Positions 1-6,729 of a DNA stretch of 7,642 nucleotides are shown here, one piece after another (the first letter of the stretch is position 1; each line of letters starts with the position of its first letter). A program made the translations under genes and the position numbers. The stretch comes from an uncultured Ruminococcus sp. (lineage in GTDB: Bacteria; Bacillota; Clostridia; Oscillospirales; Acutalibacteraceae). The DNA is taken from assembly GCA_902766305.1 (NCBI GenBank), contig CACXDE010000397.1, forward strand, positions 1-7,642, in the 5' to 3' direction. A model generated the notes under the pieces. It did not search any database. It was not told the origin of the DNA and worked only from the letters and a program-made list of their open reading frames with translations.

Positions 1-371
1 CGACCGTAAACGCTCTGGAGGAAAAGTTCTCTCATAGCTGTGTTGATAGCATCACAGACGAGGTCAGTATTGAGAGCCTCAAGAATCGTTCTGCCGGGGA
101 GAATTTCAGAAGCCATAGCTGCTGAATGAGTCATACCTGAGCATCCGATTGTCTCAACAAGACATTCCTGGATAACGCCCTCTTTTACATTGAGAGTCAG
201 CTTACATGTACCCTGCTGAGGAGCACACCAGCCGATACCGTGTGTGAAGCCGGAAATATCCTTGATTTCCTTAGCCTTTACCCACTTTGCCTCTTCCGGA
301 ATGGGAGCTGCGCCGTGAGCTGCGCCCTGAGTGATAGGACACATAGTTTCAACTTCATGTGAATAAACCAT
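1..371 (-). CDS. NifU/IscU-like iron-sulfur cluster assembly scaffold protein, C-terminus cut by window edge
   Basis: The first 123 residues are visible; the rest lies beyond base 1. The sequence fits the clostridial NifU-like scaffold family, on which Fe-S clusters are built in the cytoplasm before transfer to client proteins. The WCAPQQGTC segment (Cys49, Cys56) and the GCSGMTHSAAMASEIL segment (Cys77) line up with the first two cluster-binding Cys regions of IscU/NifU. The following PGRTILEAL matches the family's 'GK(T/S)xxEA' stretch. Further Cys are at 11, 70 and 106. The start is ATG 369-371, with AGAAAGGAG (381-389) nine bases upstream. In related clostridia I recall a partner gene for a 'GGGtGRT' protein next to this one, but it would lie outside the window. 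The gene has its own promoter at 491-519, so it is probably not part of the upstream ABC/peptidase operon. Family assignment is by recognition and confident; the exact client pathway is unknown. Confidence 0.85.
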   Translation of the reverse strand, partial: MVYSHEVETMCPITQGAAHGAAPIPEEAKWVKAKEIKDISGFTHGIGWCAPQQGTCKLTLNVKEGVIQECLVETIGCSGMTHSAAMASEILPGRTILEALNTDLVCDAINTAMRELFLQSVYG

Positions 372-490
372 CTTAGAAAACTCCTTTCTATTTTTAAGCA
401 AAGCAATAAATTGCAGCTTTATAAGGCCGACAAAGCCATTTGACGATCATACATATCCAAAACAGGAAAATGAACAATACATCGTATATA

Positions 491-519
491 AATATAACAT
501 ATTTCAAACATAAATTCAA
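491..519 (-). promoter_or_regulatory. Probable sigma-A promoter for the Fe-S scaffold gene
   Basis: Read on the minus strand, TTGAAT (514-519) is followed by a 17-bp spacer and TATATT (491-496). TG one base before the -10 gives an extended -10 element. Transcription should start near 484, leaving a leader of about 110 nt before ATG 371. The leader holds only weak local pairing: GCTTT/AAAGC around 411-433, and GCAAT/ATTGC around 404-415. I recognise no riboswitch in it. Confidence 0.65.
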
Positions 520-521
520 TA

Positions 522-553
522 CAATTTAATTTAATTTTTATAAAATTTAATTG
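522..553. repeat. AT-only imperfect inverted repeat after the ABC operon
   Basis: The stretch between CAATT (522) and AATTG (553) consists almost only of A and T, and its two ends are imperfectly complementary around a central TATA. It lies just after the ATPase stop codon. It lacks a GC stem, so it is at best a weak terminator for the ABC operon. It may equally be the UP-element-like A/T tract upstream of the promoter at 491-519. Confidence 0.3.
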
Positions 554-563
554 AACCTGTTTC

Positions 564-1244
564 TTAACCCTCGCAGATAACTCCGTCACGAAGAACAACT
601 ATACGGCTGCTGTATGACGCACACTCGGCAGAGTGAGTAACCTGAAGAATGGTAACACCCTTTTCCTGATTCAGTCTGCGAAAAAGCTGCATTATCTCTG
701 CACCCGAAACAGAGTCAAGGTTACCGGTAGGTTCATCCGCAAGGATTATGGACGGTTCTCCTAAAACTGCTCTGGCAATAGCTACCCTTTGCTGCTGACC
801 GCCGGAAAGCTGTGACGGGAACGATTTCCTTTTCTGTGTAAGACCTGTTATTTCAAGCAGCTCTTCAAACCTGTCTCTGTAGTCAGATACCTTTCTTCCG
901 CTCATTTCTATCGGAAGCAGTATATTTTCCTCAACAGTCAGATTCGCCGCAAGGTTATAGAACTGGAACACAAATCCCATTTTCGTTCCTCTGAGCTGTG
1001 ACAGCTGCACATCATTCAATCCTGATATCGGCTGACCGTCAACGGTTATATCTCCGGTGAAATCCCTGTCAAGTCCTCCGATAAGATACAGCAATGTAGA
1101 CTTACCGCTTCCTGATTCACCCATAAGGGAAACAAAGCTTCCTCTTGAAATTTCAAGTGACGCATTGCTAAGAACAGTCTGAGCCGTCTCGCCTTTTCCG
1201 AATGTTTTATTTAGATTTCTTGCACTTATTACTATATCACTCAT
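564..1244 (-). CDS. ABC transporter ATP-binding protein, MacB/LolD/BceA-type
   Basis: This 226-residue protein is a complete cytoplasmic ATPase of the type VII (MacB/LolCDE/FtsE/BceA) family and powers the permease encoded just upstream. All motifs are intact: Walker A GESGSGKS (42-49), Q-loop Gln94, signature LSGGQQ (146-151), Walker B IILADE ending at Glu171, D-loop NLD (175-177) and H-loop His204. The FQFYNLAANLTVEENILLP stretch and the 226-aa length are typical of LolD/MacB-like ATPases. The start at ATG 1242-1244 has GGGAGGA (1251-1257) six bases upstream, inside the 18-nt gap after the permease gene. It is the last gene of the probable four-gene operon. Nothing looks degraded. The exact substrate class cannot be read from the ATPase alone. 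Confidence 0.93.
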   Translation of the reverse strand: MSDIVISARNLNKTFGKGETAQTVLSNASLEISRGSFVSLMGESGSGKSTLLYLIGGLDRDFTGDITVDGQPISGLNDVQLSQLRGTKMGFVFQFYNLAANLTVEENILLPIEMSGRKVSDYRDRFEELLEITGLTQKRKSFPSQLSGGQQQRVAIARAVLGEPSIILADEPTGNLDSVSGAEIMQLFRRLNQEKGVTILQVTHSAECASYSSRIVVLRDGVICEG

Positions 1245-1262
1245 GTTTTATCCTCCCATAAA

Positions 1263-3725
1263 TTATAAGGATTTTATTTCTTCTGCTACATTCATTTTTG
1301 AGACCATCTTCATAGGCTTCACCGCCGCAATAAGCAGTACTGCAAATGCTGCAATACCGAACAGGAAAGCATATATAAACGGATCAGCCAGCGGAACACT
1401 CATATTCAGCGATTCAAGAGCCTTGTTTGTAATATAGAGGAAGTACGAACCAAAAATAACTGAAAACAGAGTTGATATTCCTCCTATTACCATAGTCTGA
1501 ACAAGTATAAGCTTTTTAAGGCGTTTTCTGCCCAAAGCTATTGAATAGTAAACAGCGAACTTCCTTCTCGACTGTTCAAAGCCCATAAGCATATTGCTGG
1601 ATGTTCCAAGCAGCGAGAGTACAACTCCAAGTATTACCACAGCGTATACTATGCCAAGAATGCTGCTCATATTCTGTTCCTGTTCTGCATAGTATTCATA
1701 ATCCGTCTTTATAAATGTAGAAGTATCTGAAAGGGTTTCTACCATCTTACTTCTGACCTGTTCTGCCTTCATAGGATCTGTTTTTACAAGCACCATATAC
1801 GGATTATCATAATAAATGCTCTTATAGACACGGCTGTTTATCATTACAGTATTTCCATATGTATTAAAATAACCGCAGTCAATCATACTCTTTACTTTGA
1901 GTTTAAGCTCTCTGGGCATATAAGAATCTTTTTCAAGTGTTATTGTAATTTCGTCGCCGACATTCAGAGAAAGCTTCTGTGCAAATACTTTATCAATTGC
2001 AGCCTCATCCTCTGACAAGCTGTCCGGACAATTCACTACTCCATTGAAATTCCTGAAACCGCCTTCATTAAGTCCCAATATGCTTAGCTCTCGTTCTTCA
2101 CCGTTCACTACAGCCTTGCGGTCGTACATCATACTATTGAAATAAAGGCACTCTACATCCTGAACACCGTCAATGTACTTTAATGAACTTGTATAGAGTT
2201 CACCATTTTCCTCAGGATTGGTTATCATTACATTTGCGTCAAATGTATTTGCCGACAGATAATTCATAAGCGACATTGATATTACAAGCATTGCTATCGT
2301 AAGAGACATGGCTGAAAGTATCAGCTGAGAAGACGACACACTGCTCTTTGTTGTATATGTTTCAGTGACTGCAAGCTTTGCAAGCGGCATATTTGATTTG
2401 TCAAACAGCTTTTTCAATAATTTTGACACAAACCTGATTATCACAGGGAAAACAAGCACAGCGCCTATCATTGAACTGAAGGCTGAAATTATCATCATTT
2501 CAAAGCCGTCAAAAAGTGCAAATAAAATGATACCTATCACAAGAAGTACTGTTCCCACTAAAGTAAACAATTTTGAAGGAATATAAACACTGTCCTTTGA
2601 ACCGAAAATAATATCTCTGACAGGAGTTTTTGAAGCTTTTGCAATTGCTGAAAGAGAGAACAGACACTGTATGAGAATAACGCCCAGTATAATAAGCAGA
2701 ATAGTGAAAAAGTTTATTCCATCACTCTTTTCTATTTCCCAATCACCCGACGGGCTGAAAAATCCAAGTGTAACTGATCTGAAAGGCAGGAACAGAAGCG
2801 ACCCTATGACACCGCCGCACAAGCCGTAAAATGCACTTTCAGCAAGCAGAAGAAGACCCGTATCCCTGATACTTCCGCCCACACTTCTCAGCATACCGAT
2901 AACAGACATTCTTTCGTTTACAATATGCTTGGACATAGAAACCACAATAAAGCATACCATAAGCAGAACTACTGCAAAAATAAGATAATAAATATTCAGC
3001 ATACTTGACATAGCGGCATCAGAATCAAGGGATGTGCTTCCCATAAATGAATGTTCCCTGTATTTATCTGAAAGATTATTGATAGTTTCCGCAACCATTT
3101 CACTCGGAACAGCTGCATAAGCTGTTACATATGTACCCTCCTTCTGACCGGCAATCTCATTGCAGACTTCAGGAGAAACTACCATAGACATAGGCAAAGG
3201 AGTCAGGAAACGATTTGGCGGTACAACCTCAAGTATTTTAAAGCTGTACTCTCTTTCTTCATCAGCATAAAAGGTAAATGTATCACCTTTCGTCTTATTG
3301 ATTACTTTTGAGAGAGGTTCTGTTATCGTAATACCTCCGTCTGTAGGGTACGGACTTTCTATCATCTTGAGATCATATGCTAATTTCGTATCTATTCCGA
3401 CAATATTTATGTCTGTTGTATCCACATAGTTAAAATATTTTTTATTCGGTACAGTATAAACTATCTTTCCGATAGCCTGATTTACCAATCTGCTTCCCGG
3501 AGGGAGATCACTCTCCTTGACCTTTATACCCTTGCCGCTCATGATCATAATGTTTGTTTCTCCATAGTTGGAGCTGAAAAAATCCCTCAGATCATTTTTC
3601 GCTGAATTTATTCCCGCAATACAGAACAGTGCCGCAAAAGCAGCCGCAGCGAGGGAAATGATTACTATGAACGTGCGAAGCGGTTTACCTATTACATTTC
3701 TAAGTACAAGTTTTGCTCTGATCAT
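1263..3725 (-). CDS. ABC transporter permease, ten-TM FtsX/MacB family with two extracytoplasmic domains
   Basis: This 820-residue membrane subunit is built as a tandem FtsX duplication. Predicted membrane segments lie near 17-38, 243-265, 289-315, 338-362, 386-405, 411-432, 466-489, 688-712, 739-765 and 781-803. Two large, mostly polar loops, about 39-242 and 490-687, correspond to MacB_PCD-like extracytoplasmic domains. The FtsX core signatures are visible: LRSVGGSIRDTGLLLLAES (279-297) in the first half and SIALGRKRLKKLILVQT (728-744) in the second. BceB-type permeases also have ten TMs, but their only large loop lies between TM7 and TM8, so this protein is nearer the general duplicated FtsX/MacB_PCD exporters. 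Family knowledge suggests mechanotransmission or extrusion at the membrane outer face. ATG 3723-3725 begins four bases after the peptidase stop, and its GGTGAG-like ribosome binding site lies inside the end of that gene, implying translational coupling. Substrate unknown. Confidence 0.9.
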   Translation of the reverse strand: MIRAKLVLRNVIGKPLRTFIVIISLAAAAFAALFCIAGINSAKNDLRDFFSSNYGETNIMIMSGKGIKVKESDLPPGSRLVNQAIGKIVYTVPNKKYFNYVDTTDINIVGIDTKLAYDLKMIESPYPTDGGITITEPLSKVINKTKGDTFTFYADEEREYSFKILEVVPPNRFLTPLPMSMVVSPEVCNEIAGQKEGTYVTAYAAVPSEMVAETINNLSDKYREHSFMGSTSLDSDAAMSSMLNIYYLIFAVVLLMVCFIVVSMSKHIVNERMSVIGMLRSVGGSIRDTGLLLLAESAFYGLCGGVIGSLLFLPFRSVTLGFFSPSGDWEIEKSDGINFFTILLIILGVILIQCLFSLSAIAKASKTPVRDIIFGSKDSVYIPSKLFTLVGTVLLVIGIILFALFDGFEMMIISAFSSMIGAVLVFPVIIRFVSKLLKKLFDKSNMPLAKLAVTETYTTKSSVSSSQLILSAMSLTIAMLVISMSLMNYLSANTFDANVMITNPEENGELYTSSLKYIDGVQDVECLYFNSMMYDRKAVVNGEERELSILGLNEGGFRNFNGVVNCPDSLSEDEAAIDKVFAQKLSLNVGDEITITLEKDSYMPRELKLKVKSMIDCGYFNTYGNTVMINSRVYKSIYYDNPYMVLVKTDPMKAEQVRSKMVETLSDTSTFIKTDYEYYAEQEQNMSSILGIVYAVVILGVVLSLLGTSSNMLMGFEQSRRKFAVYYSIALGRKRLKKLILVQTMVIGGISTLFSVIFGSYFLYITNKALESLNMSVPLADPFIYAFLFGIAAFAVLLIAAVKPMKMVSKMNVAEEIKSL

Positions 3726-3729
3726 TTTC

Positions 3730-5709
3730 TCACCACACCTTTACTCTGTTATCAGGGGAAATATACATCTTGTCTGTTTCTTTTACATCATATATGCTGT
3801 AAAATTCATCCATACATGCAAGTACTACATTTACTCTCGCTTCCGCCGGACTATGCTCATCTCCGTCTATCTGTTTGATAACATCCTTAACAGGATTAAG
3901 AGAAGCCCAGCCTATTGCCTCACCTTCAAATATCTGTTTTTGTTCTTCTTTTTTATCGGTAATGCCAAGAAGACACTGCAAAGCGCCGAGATCCGCAATA
4001 TTTTCACCAAGAGTCTGTTTTCCGTTTATCGCATACACATCAAGCAGCTTATAGTTATCGTATAGGTTATTTACCTTTTCCTGAAGCTTTTTATATTCTT
4101 CACGATCATTCTCACTTATCAGCTCTGCATTGTATGTACCGATCTCATCATAAAGATAACCGGTTGAATCAAAGCCATGATTAAGCTCATGGGCTAAAAC
4201 ATGACCCAGTCTGCCAAGATTGATATATTCACCCTTAGCAGGATCAAAGCTGGTTTTCGACAGCATAACCGCCGGAAGAGTTATCGAATTGGTATAAGGA
4301 CTATAGCAGGCATTTACAGTAATTGGCGACATAGACCAGGTCTTTCTGTCAGGCACCTTATCAAGCAAAGACATATCAAGCTGTTTTTTGCCTTTTTTCA
4401 CAGTTATAATATTTCCTATAAAGCTTCCTCCGTCCTCAGTTGATGTTATTGTGAATGGAGAAGTATATTCCTTATTATACCCAACCAGAAATACCATATT
4501 ATCAAGCTTTTTCAGGTAAGTTGCCTTCGTATCCTCCCCTATGCGGCTGCAATTCTGAATAAGCTTACGCTGAGATTCTTTTATATCATTCAGCATCTTC
4601 TCCGCGGAACTCATGACCTCATCGGTACATATTTCCCTTCCGTAAAGCACACCCAACTCTTCTTCAAGAACACTGGCAACATATTCTTTTGCCTTCTTTT
4701 CCTTATTTTTTGCAATATCTTCGGTGTCGGACAATTCTTCTGAGAATGAAGGCGGAAGTACTTTCGAATATTCAAAGAACAAGCAAGCCAAAGCATAATC
4801 CTTTAACTCCCGGAGATGACTTTCCGTAAAAAATTCATTTGTCTTTTCAAGCTGAGGAAAATCATAAATAACAAGTTCGTCAATATCATTTATCTGGAAT
4901 GCCTTAAAAAGCTTTGTAGTATTGACATTAGACATAAGTGCAGAAAACTCATCCTTTGTTTTTAAAGTATAGTGAGTTTCTATATCAAACTGTTTTTCAT
5001 AATCAGCAGATACATACATAATGTCATACAGCATTTTTACTACCTTGACTGCTCTTTCCTTTGCTTCAAGCGAATCAACCTTAAGCGCAGTCAGAACGTT
5101 TCTTGTAAGATCTCCTACAGCCTCTATGCCTGCATCAGTTTTAGTGAAATTTTCTTTCATATTACCGCAGGTATTTATATTAAGGATATACAGCTTATTT
5201 TTTGTTGCGTCATATGAATCAGGTCTGATGTCAAAGGAAAAATACGTATTAACCCCGTATTCATTGAACATCGTTCCCATAACATCAATAAGCTCGTCTG
5301 TAGTTTTACAATTTTCTACAGCCCCAGCAATCTCCAGAAGCGGTCCGGCGCCGGCTTTTTCTCTGCCGTCTGTATCAAGACACTGCTCATAAACAATTTT
5401 TATCATATCCTCAAAGGAGCCTTTTTCAGGTTCTGACGAAGCGCATTTGTCGATCATTCCGCTCAGGTATATTGTCAGATCATCCTGTATCTTATCGAAC
5501 GTACCATAGGAGGTTCTTCCGTTAGGAAGCTGCCCTTCTGTCAGAAATTCATAATTTACGTTTCCATAATAGTTTTCGGCTTCACTTGGCTTTTCGATCT
5601 TTGTTTCCGCATTTTGCTGTACAGGCATGACAGGCTCTTCAGGCGCACATGATGCAAATGACATAAGCATAAAGGCTGCCGTTACTGCGGAAAGAATTTT
5701 TTTTCGCAT
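3730..5709 (-). CDS. M13-family (neprilysin/PepO-like) zinc metallopeptidase, predicted lipoprotein
   Basis: This 659-residue secreted endopeptidase probably cuts oligopeptides on the outer face of the membrane. The N-terminus has a lysine-rich start, a hydrophobic stretch and a lipobox-like FASC with Cys21 as the predicted lipid anchor, then a polar linker. An NYYGNVNYEFL stretch (about 46-56) resembles the M13 'DFYxYVNGxWL' opening. The catalytic half is complete: NACY (466-469, usually NAFY/NAYY), zinc motif HELNH (507-511), the third zinc ligand Glu569 and Asp573 in GENIAD, the substrate-binding pair His619 and Arg625 in DEHSPAEARVN, and the typical RVKVW carboxyl end. Length is normal for bacterial M13 proteins. 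Start choice: an ATG at 5716-5718 is also in frame but abuts the ribosome binding site; ATG 5707-5709 has proper spacing. Ten Cys besides the lipid-anchor Cys are unusual for a bacterial exported protein. The gene stops four bases before the permease gene, which suggests a shared job. The physiological substrate is unknown. Confidence 0.9.
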   Translation of the reverse strand: MRKKILSAVTAAFMLMSFASCAPEEPVMPVQQNAETKIEKPSEAENYYGNVNYEFLTEGQLPNGRTSYGTFDKIQDDLTIYLSGMIDKCASSEPEKGSFEDMIKIVYEQCLDTDGREKAGAGPLLEIAGAVENCKTTDELIDVMGTMFNEYGVNTYFSFDIRPDSYDATKNKLYILNINTCGNMKENFTKTDAGIEAVGDLTRNVLTALKVDSLEAKERAVKVVKMLYDIMYVSADYEKQFDIETHYTLKTKDEFSALMSNVNTTKLFKAFQINDIDELVIYDFPQLEKTNEFFTESHLRELKDYALACLFFEYSKVLPPSFSEELSDTEDIAKNKEKKAKEYVASVLEEELGVLYGREICTDEVMSSAEKMLNDIKESQRKLIQNCSRIGEDTKATYLKKLDNMVFLVGYNKEYTSPFTITSTEDGGSFIGNIITVKKGKKQLDMSLLDKVPDRKTWSMSPITVNACYSPYTNSITLPAVMLSKTSFDPAKGEYINLGRLGHVLAHELNHGFDSTGYLYDEIGTYNAELISENDREEYKKLQEKVNNLYDNYKLLDVYAINGKQTLGENIADLGALQCLLGITDKKEEQKQIFEGEAIGWASLNPVKDVIKQIDGDEHSPAEARVNVVLACMDEFYSIYDVKETDKMYISPDNRVKVW

Positions 5710-5718
5710 AAATTTCAT

Positions 5719-5725
5719 CCTTTCT
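5719..5725 (-). promoter_or_regulatory. Ribosome binding site that decides the peptidase start
   Basis: AGAAAGG on the minus strand directly abuts the upstream in-frame ATG (5716-5718), leaving no spacer. It is nine bases from the second in-frame ATG (5707-5709). The second start is therefore favoured, giving a protein that begins MRKKILS. Confidence 0.7.
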
Positions 5726-5757
5726 TTTCAAACATATATTACGTAAGCTGCTAAGAC

Positions 5758-6528
5758 TTATTTTCTGACTTTGGCATTTTCCGGAATATGCTGCACAATG
5801 TAATTCAGAACAAAGTCAAAATCCTCCTTTGCAGCATATACCTGATTTTTTTCGGGCATTTCATTTACCTTTATCAGATGAAAACGGGGATAAGATATCA
5901 CCTTCCTCACAGCGGAAAAATCTGTAGTCATTTCAGTACGTGAGGAATTCATTCCGACTCCTACAGTTGTTATATTTCCTGATAATGCTCCGGCAATCAC
6001 CGTTGCTTTTGAAATGGCTTTTGCCTTTTTAGCCTGAGAAGGTATCTGTCTGTGAGTGATTCTGTGTTCATCCATTTCAAATATCACACTGTATTTTCCG
6101 CCCATTATCAGAGCATACACAAAATACCCCAGCCCGGTCACTACAGTCATTCCAATAACAAAATATCCGAAAAATTTCAAATTCCCGATTATCGTATCAC
6201 TGTCTGCGTTGCCGTTTACAGCATCGGCAATAAAAACAAACACAAATATACCGAGGGTTATGAAAAACAATACTTTCCATACCAGAAAGAAAATGATCGG
6301 ACTCCTGTACAAATTCAGGTCATACCGCCATCTGTACTTTCCATCCTCACAGAGAATTATGTTTTCGGATATATGCTGACCATCCTTCATCATTTTATCA
6401 GCAGTTTTCTTTCTCTTATGCTTTTTCCCCGAATGAGTATCAGATATTTGTTTTACGATCTTTGCATTGCATTGTGTACATATTTCTGCTCCGTCATTCA
6501 CTTCATTGCCGCACTCTGGGCAAAACAT
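5758..6528 (-). CDS. Zinc-ribbon, two-TM membrane protein of unknown function
   Basis: This 256-residue protein begins with a compact zinc ribbon, CPEC (Cys3, Cys6) and CTQC (Cys17, Cys20), followed by a Lys-rich basic linker (about 35-45). Two membrane segments follow, near 76-102 and 118-143, joined by a short loop (NGNADSD). The C-terminal 110 residues are soluble and mixed alpha/beta in character; they could be a bacterial PH-like domain, but that is a guess. Ribbon and C-terminal domain are probably both cytoplasmic given the basic linker. I do not recognise a named family. The start is ATG 6526-6528: the open frame extends to a TTG at 6532-6534, but the strong AGGAGG leaves almost no room before it. 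The gene leads the operon, directly behind a strong promoter, and its stop lies 48 nt from the peptidase start with no clear promoter between. A membrane accessory or regulatory role for the downstream peptidase/ABC pair is inference only. Confidence 0.85.
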   Translation of the reverse strand: MFCPECGNEVNDGAEICTQCNAKIVKQISDTHSGKKHKRKKTADKMMKDGQHISENIILCEDGKYRWRYDLNLYRSPIIFFLVWKVLFFITLGIFVFVFIADAVNGNADSDTIIGNLKFFGYFVIGMTVVTGLGYFVYALIMGGKYSVIFEMDEHRITHRQIPSQAKKAKAISKATVIAGALSGNITTVGVGMNSSRTEMTTDFSAVRKVISYPRFHLIKVNEMPEKNQVYAAKEDFDFVLNYIVQHIPENAKVRK

Positions 6529-6535
6529 AATCAAA

Positions 6536-6543
6536 CCTCCTTC
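6536..6543 (-). promoter_or_regulatory. Strong ribosome binding site that decides the zinc-ribbon gene start
   Basis: GAAGGAGG on the minus strand is seven bases from ATG 6526-6528, the ideal distance. An upstream in-frame TTG (6532-6534) is only one base from the motif and is not a plausible start. Confidence 0.8.
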
Positions 6544-6575
6544 ACCTGTTTATATAATTGTAATATTTTGTACAA

Positions 6576-6604
6576 ATTTTAACACATTTTTGATTAAATG
6601 TCAA
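6576..6604 (-). promoter_or_regulatory. Strong sigma-A promoter of the zinc-ribbon/M13/ABC operon
   Basis: On the minus strand a perfect TTGACA (6599-6604) is followed by a 17-bp spacer and TAAAAT (6576-6581), preceded by TGT, an extended -10. Transcription should begin near 6569, giving a leader of about 40 nt. A 10-bp palindrome, TTTGTACAAA (6567-6576), spans the predicted start point and could be an operator. No comparable promoter is visible between the four downstream genes. Confidence 0.8.
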
Positions 6605-6622
6605 TAATAATATCATATATTA

Positions 6623-6637
6623 CCGGCGAGCCGCCGG
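6623..6637 (-). terminator. GC-rich hairpin after mntP, possible terminator
   Basis: CCGGCG pairs perfectly with CGCCGG around a three-base GCT loop (minus-strand reading). This is the only GC-rich hairpin between mntP and the next promoter. On the minus strand it is followed by TAATATATGATATTATTATT, which is U-rich but interrupted. It could weakly terminate mntP transcription about 95 nt after the stop. It could also be a small repeat or a regulatory hairpin upstream of the operon promoter. Confidence 0.45.
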
Positions 6638-6729
6638 AGCCTTAATGTGAAACTTTTATCTCTTATCATAATTATCAGGTAATACCGACAACTATAATTT
6701 TACACTTAAACTATGATCATACCCTTTTA

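Noticed and set aside
1243..1437. Plus-strand open frame of 64 codons overlapping the permease gene
   Set aside because: It lies antisense to the well-supported permease coding sequence, has no ribosome binding site and no recognisable protein features.
3568..4065. Plus-strand open frame of 165 codons across the permease/peptidase junction
   Set aside because: It is antisense to two confident genes and its low-complexity Phe-rich translation reflects the opposite-strand codons.
4611..5392. Other overlapping open frames within the peptidase gene on both strands
   Set aside because: All fall inside the M13 coding sequence, which carries conserved motifs to its last residue; no frameshift or nested gene is needed.
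6052..6582. Plus-strand open frames of 176 and 107 codons opposite the zinc-ribbon gene
   Set aside because: They shadow a gene with a clear zinc ribbon, strong ribosome binding site and strong promoter; neither has start signals of its own.
6663..6677. Fur-box-like TTATCATAATTATCA
   Set aside because: Only the right half fits the 7-1-7 Fur palindrome; the left half is a direct rather than inverted copy.
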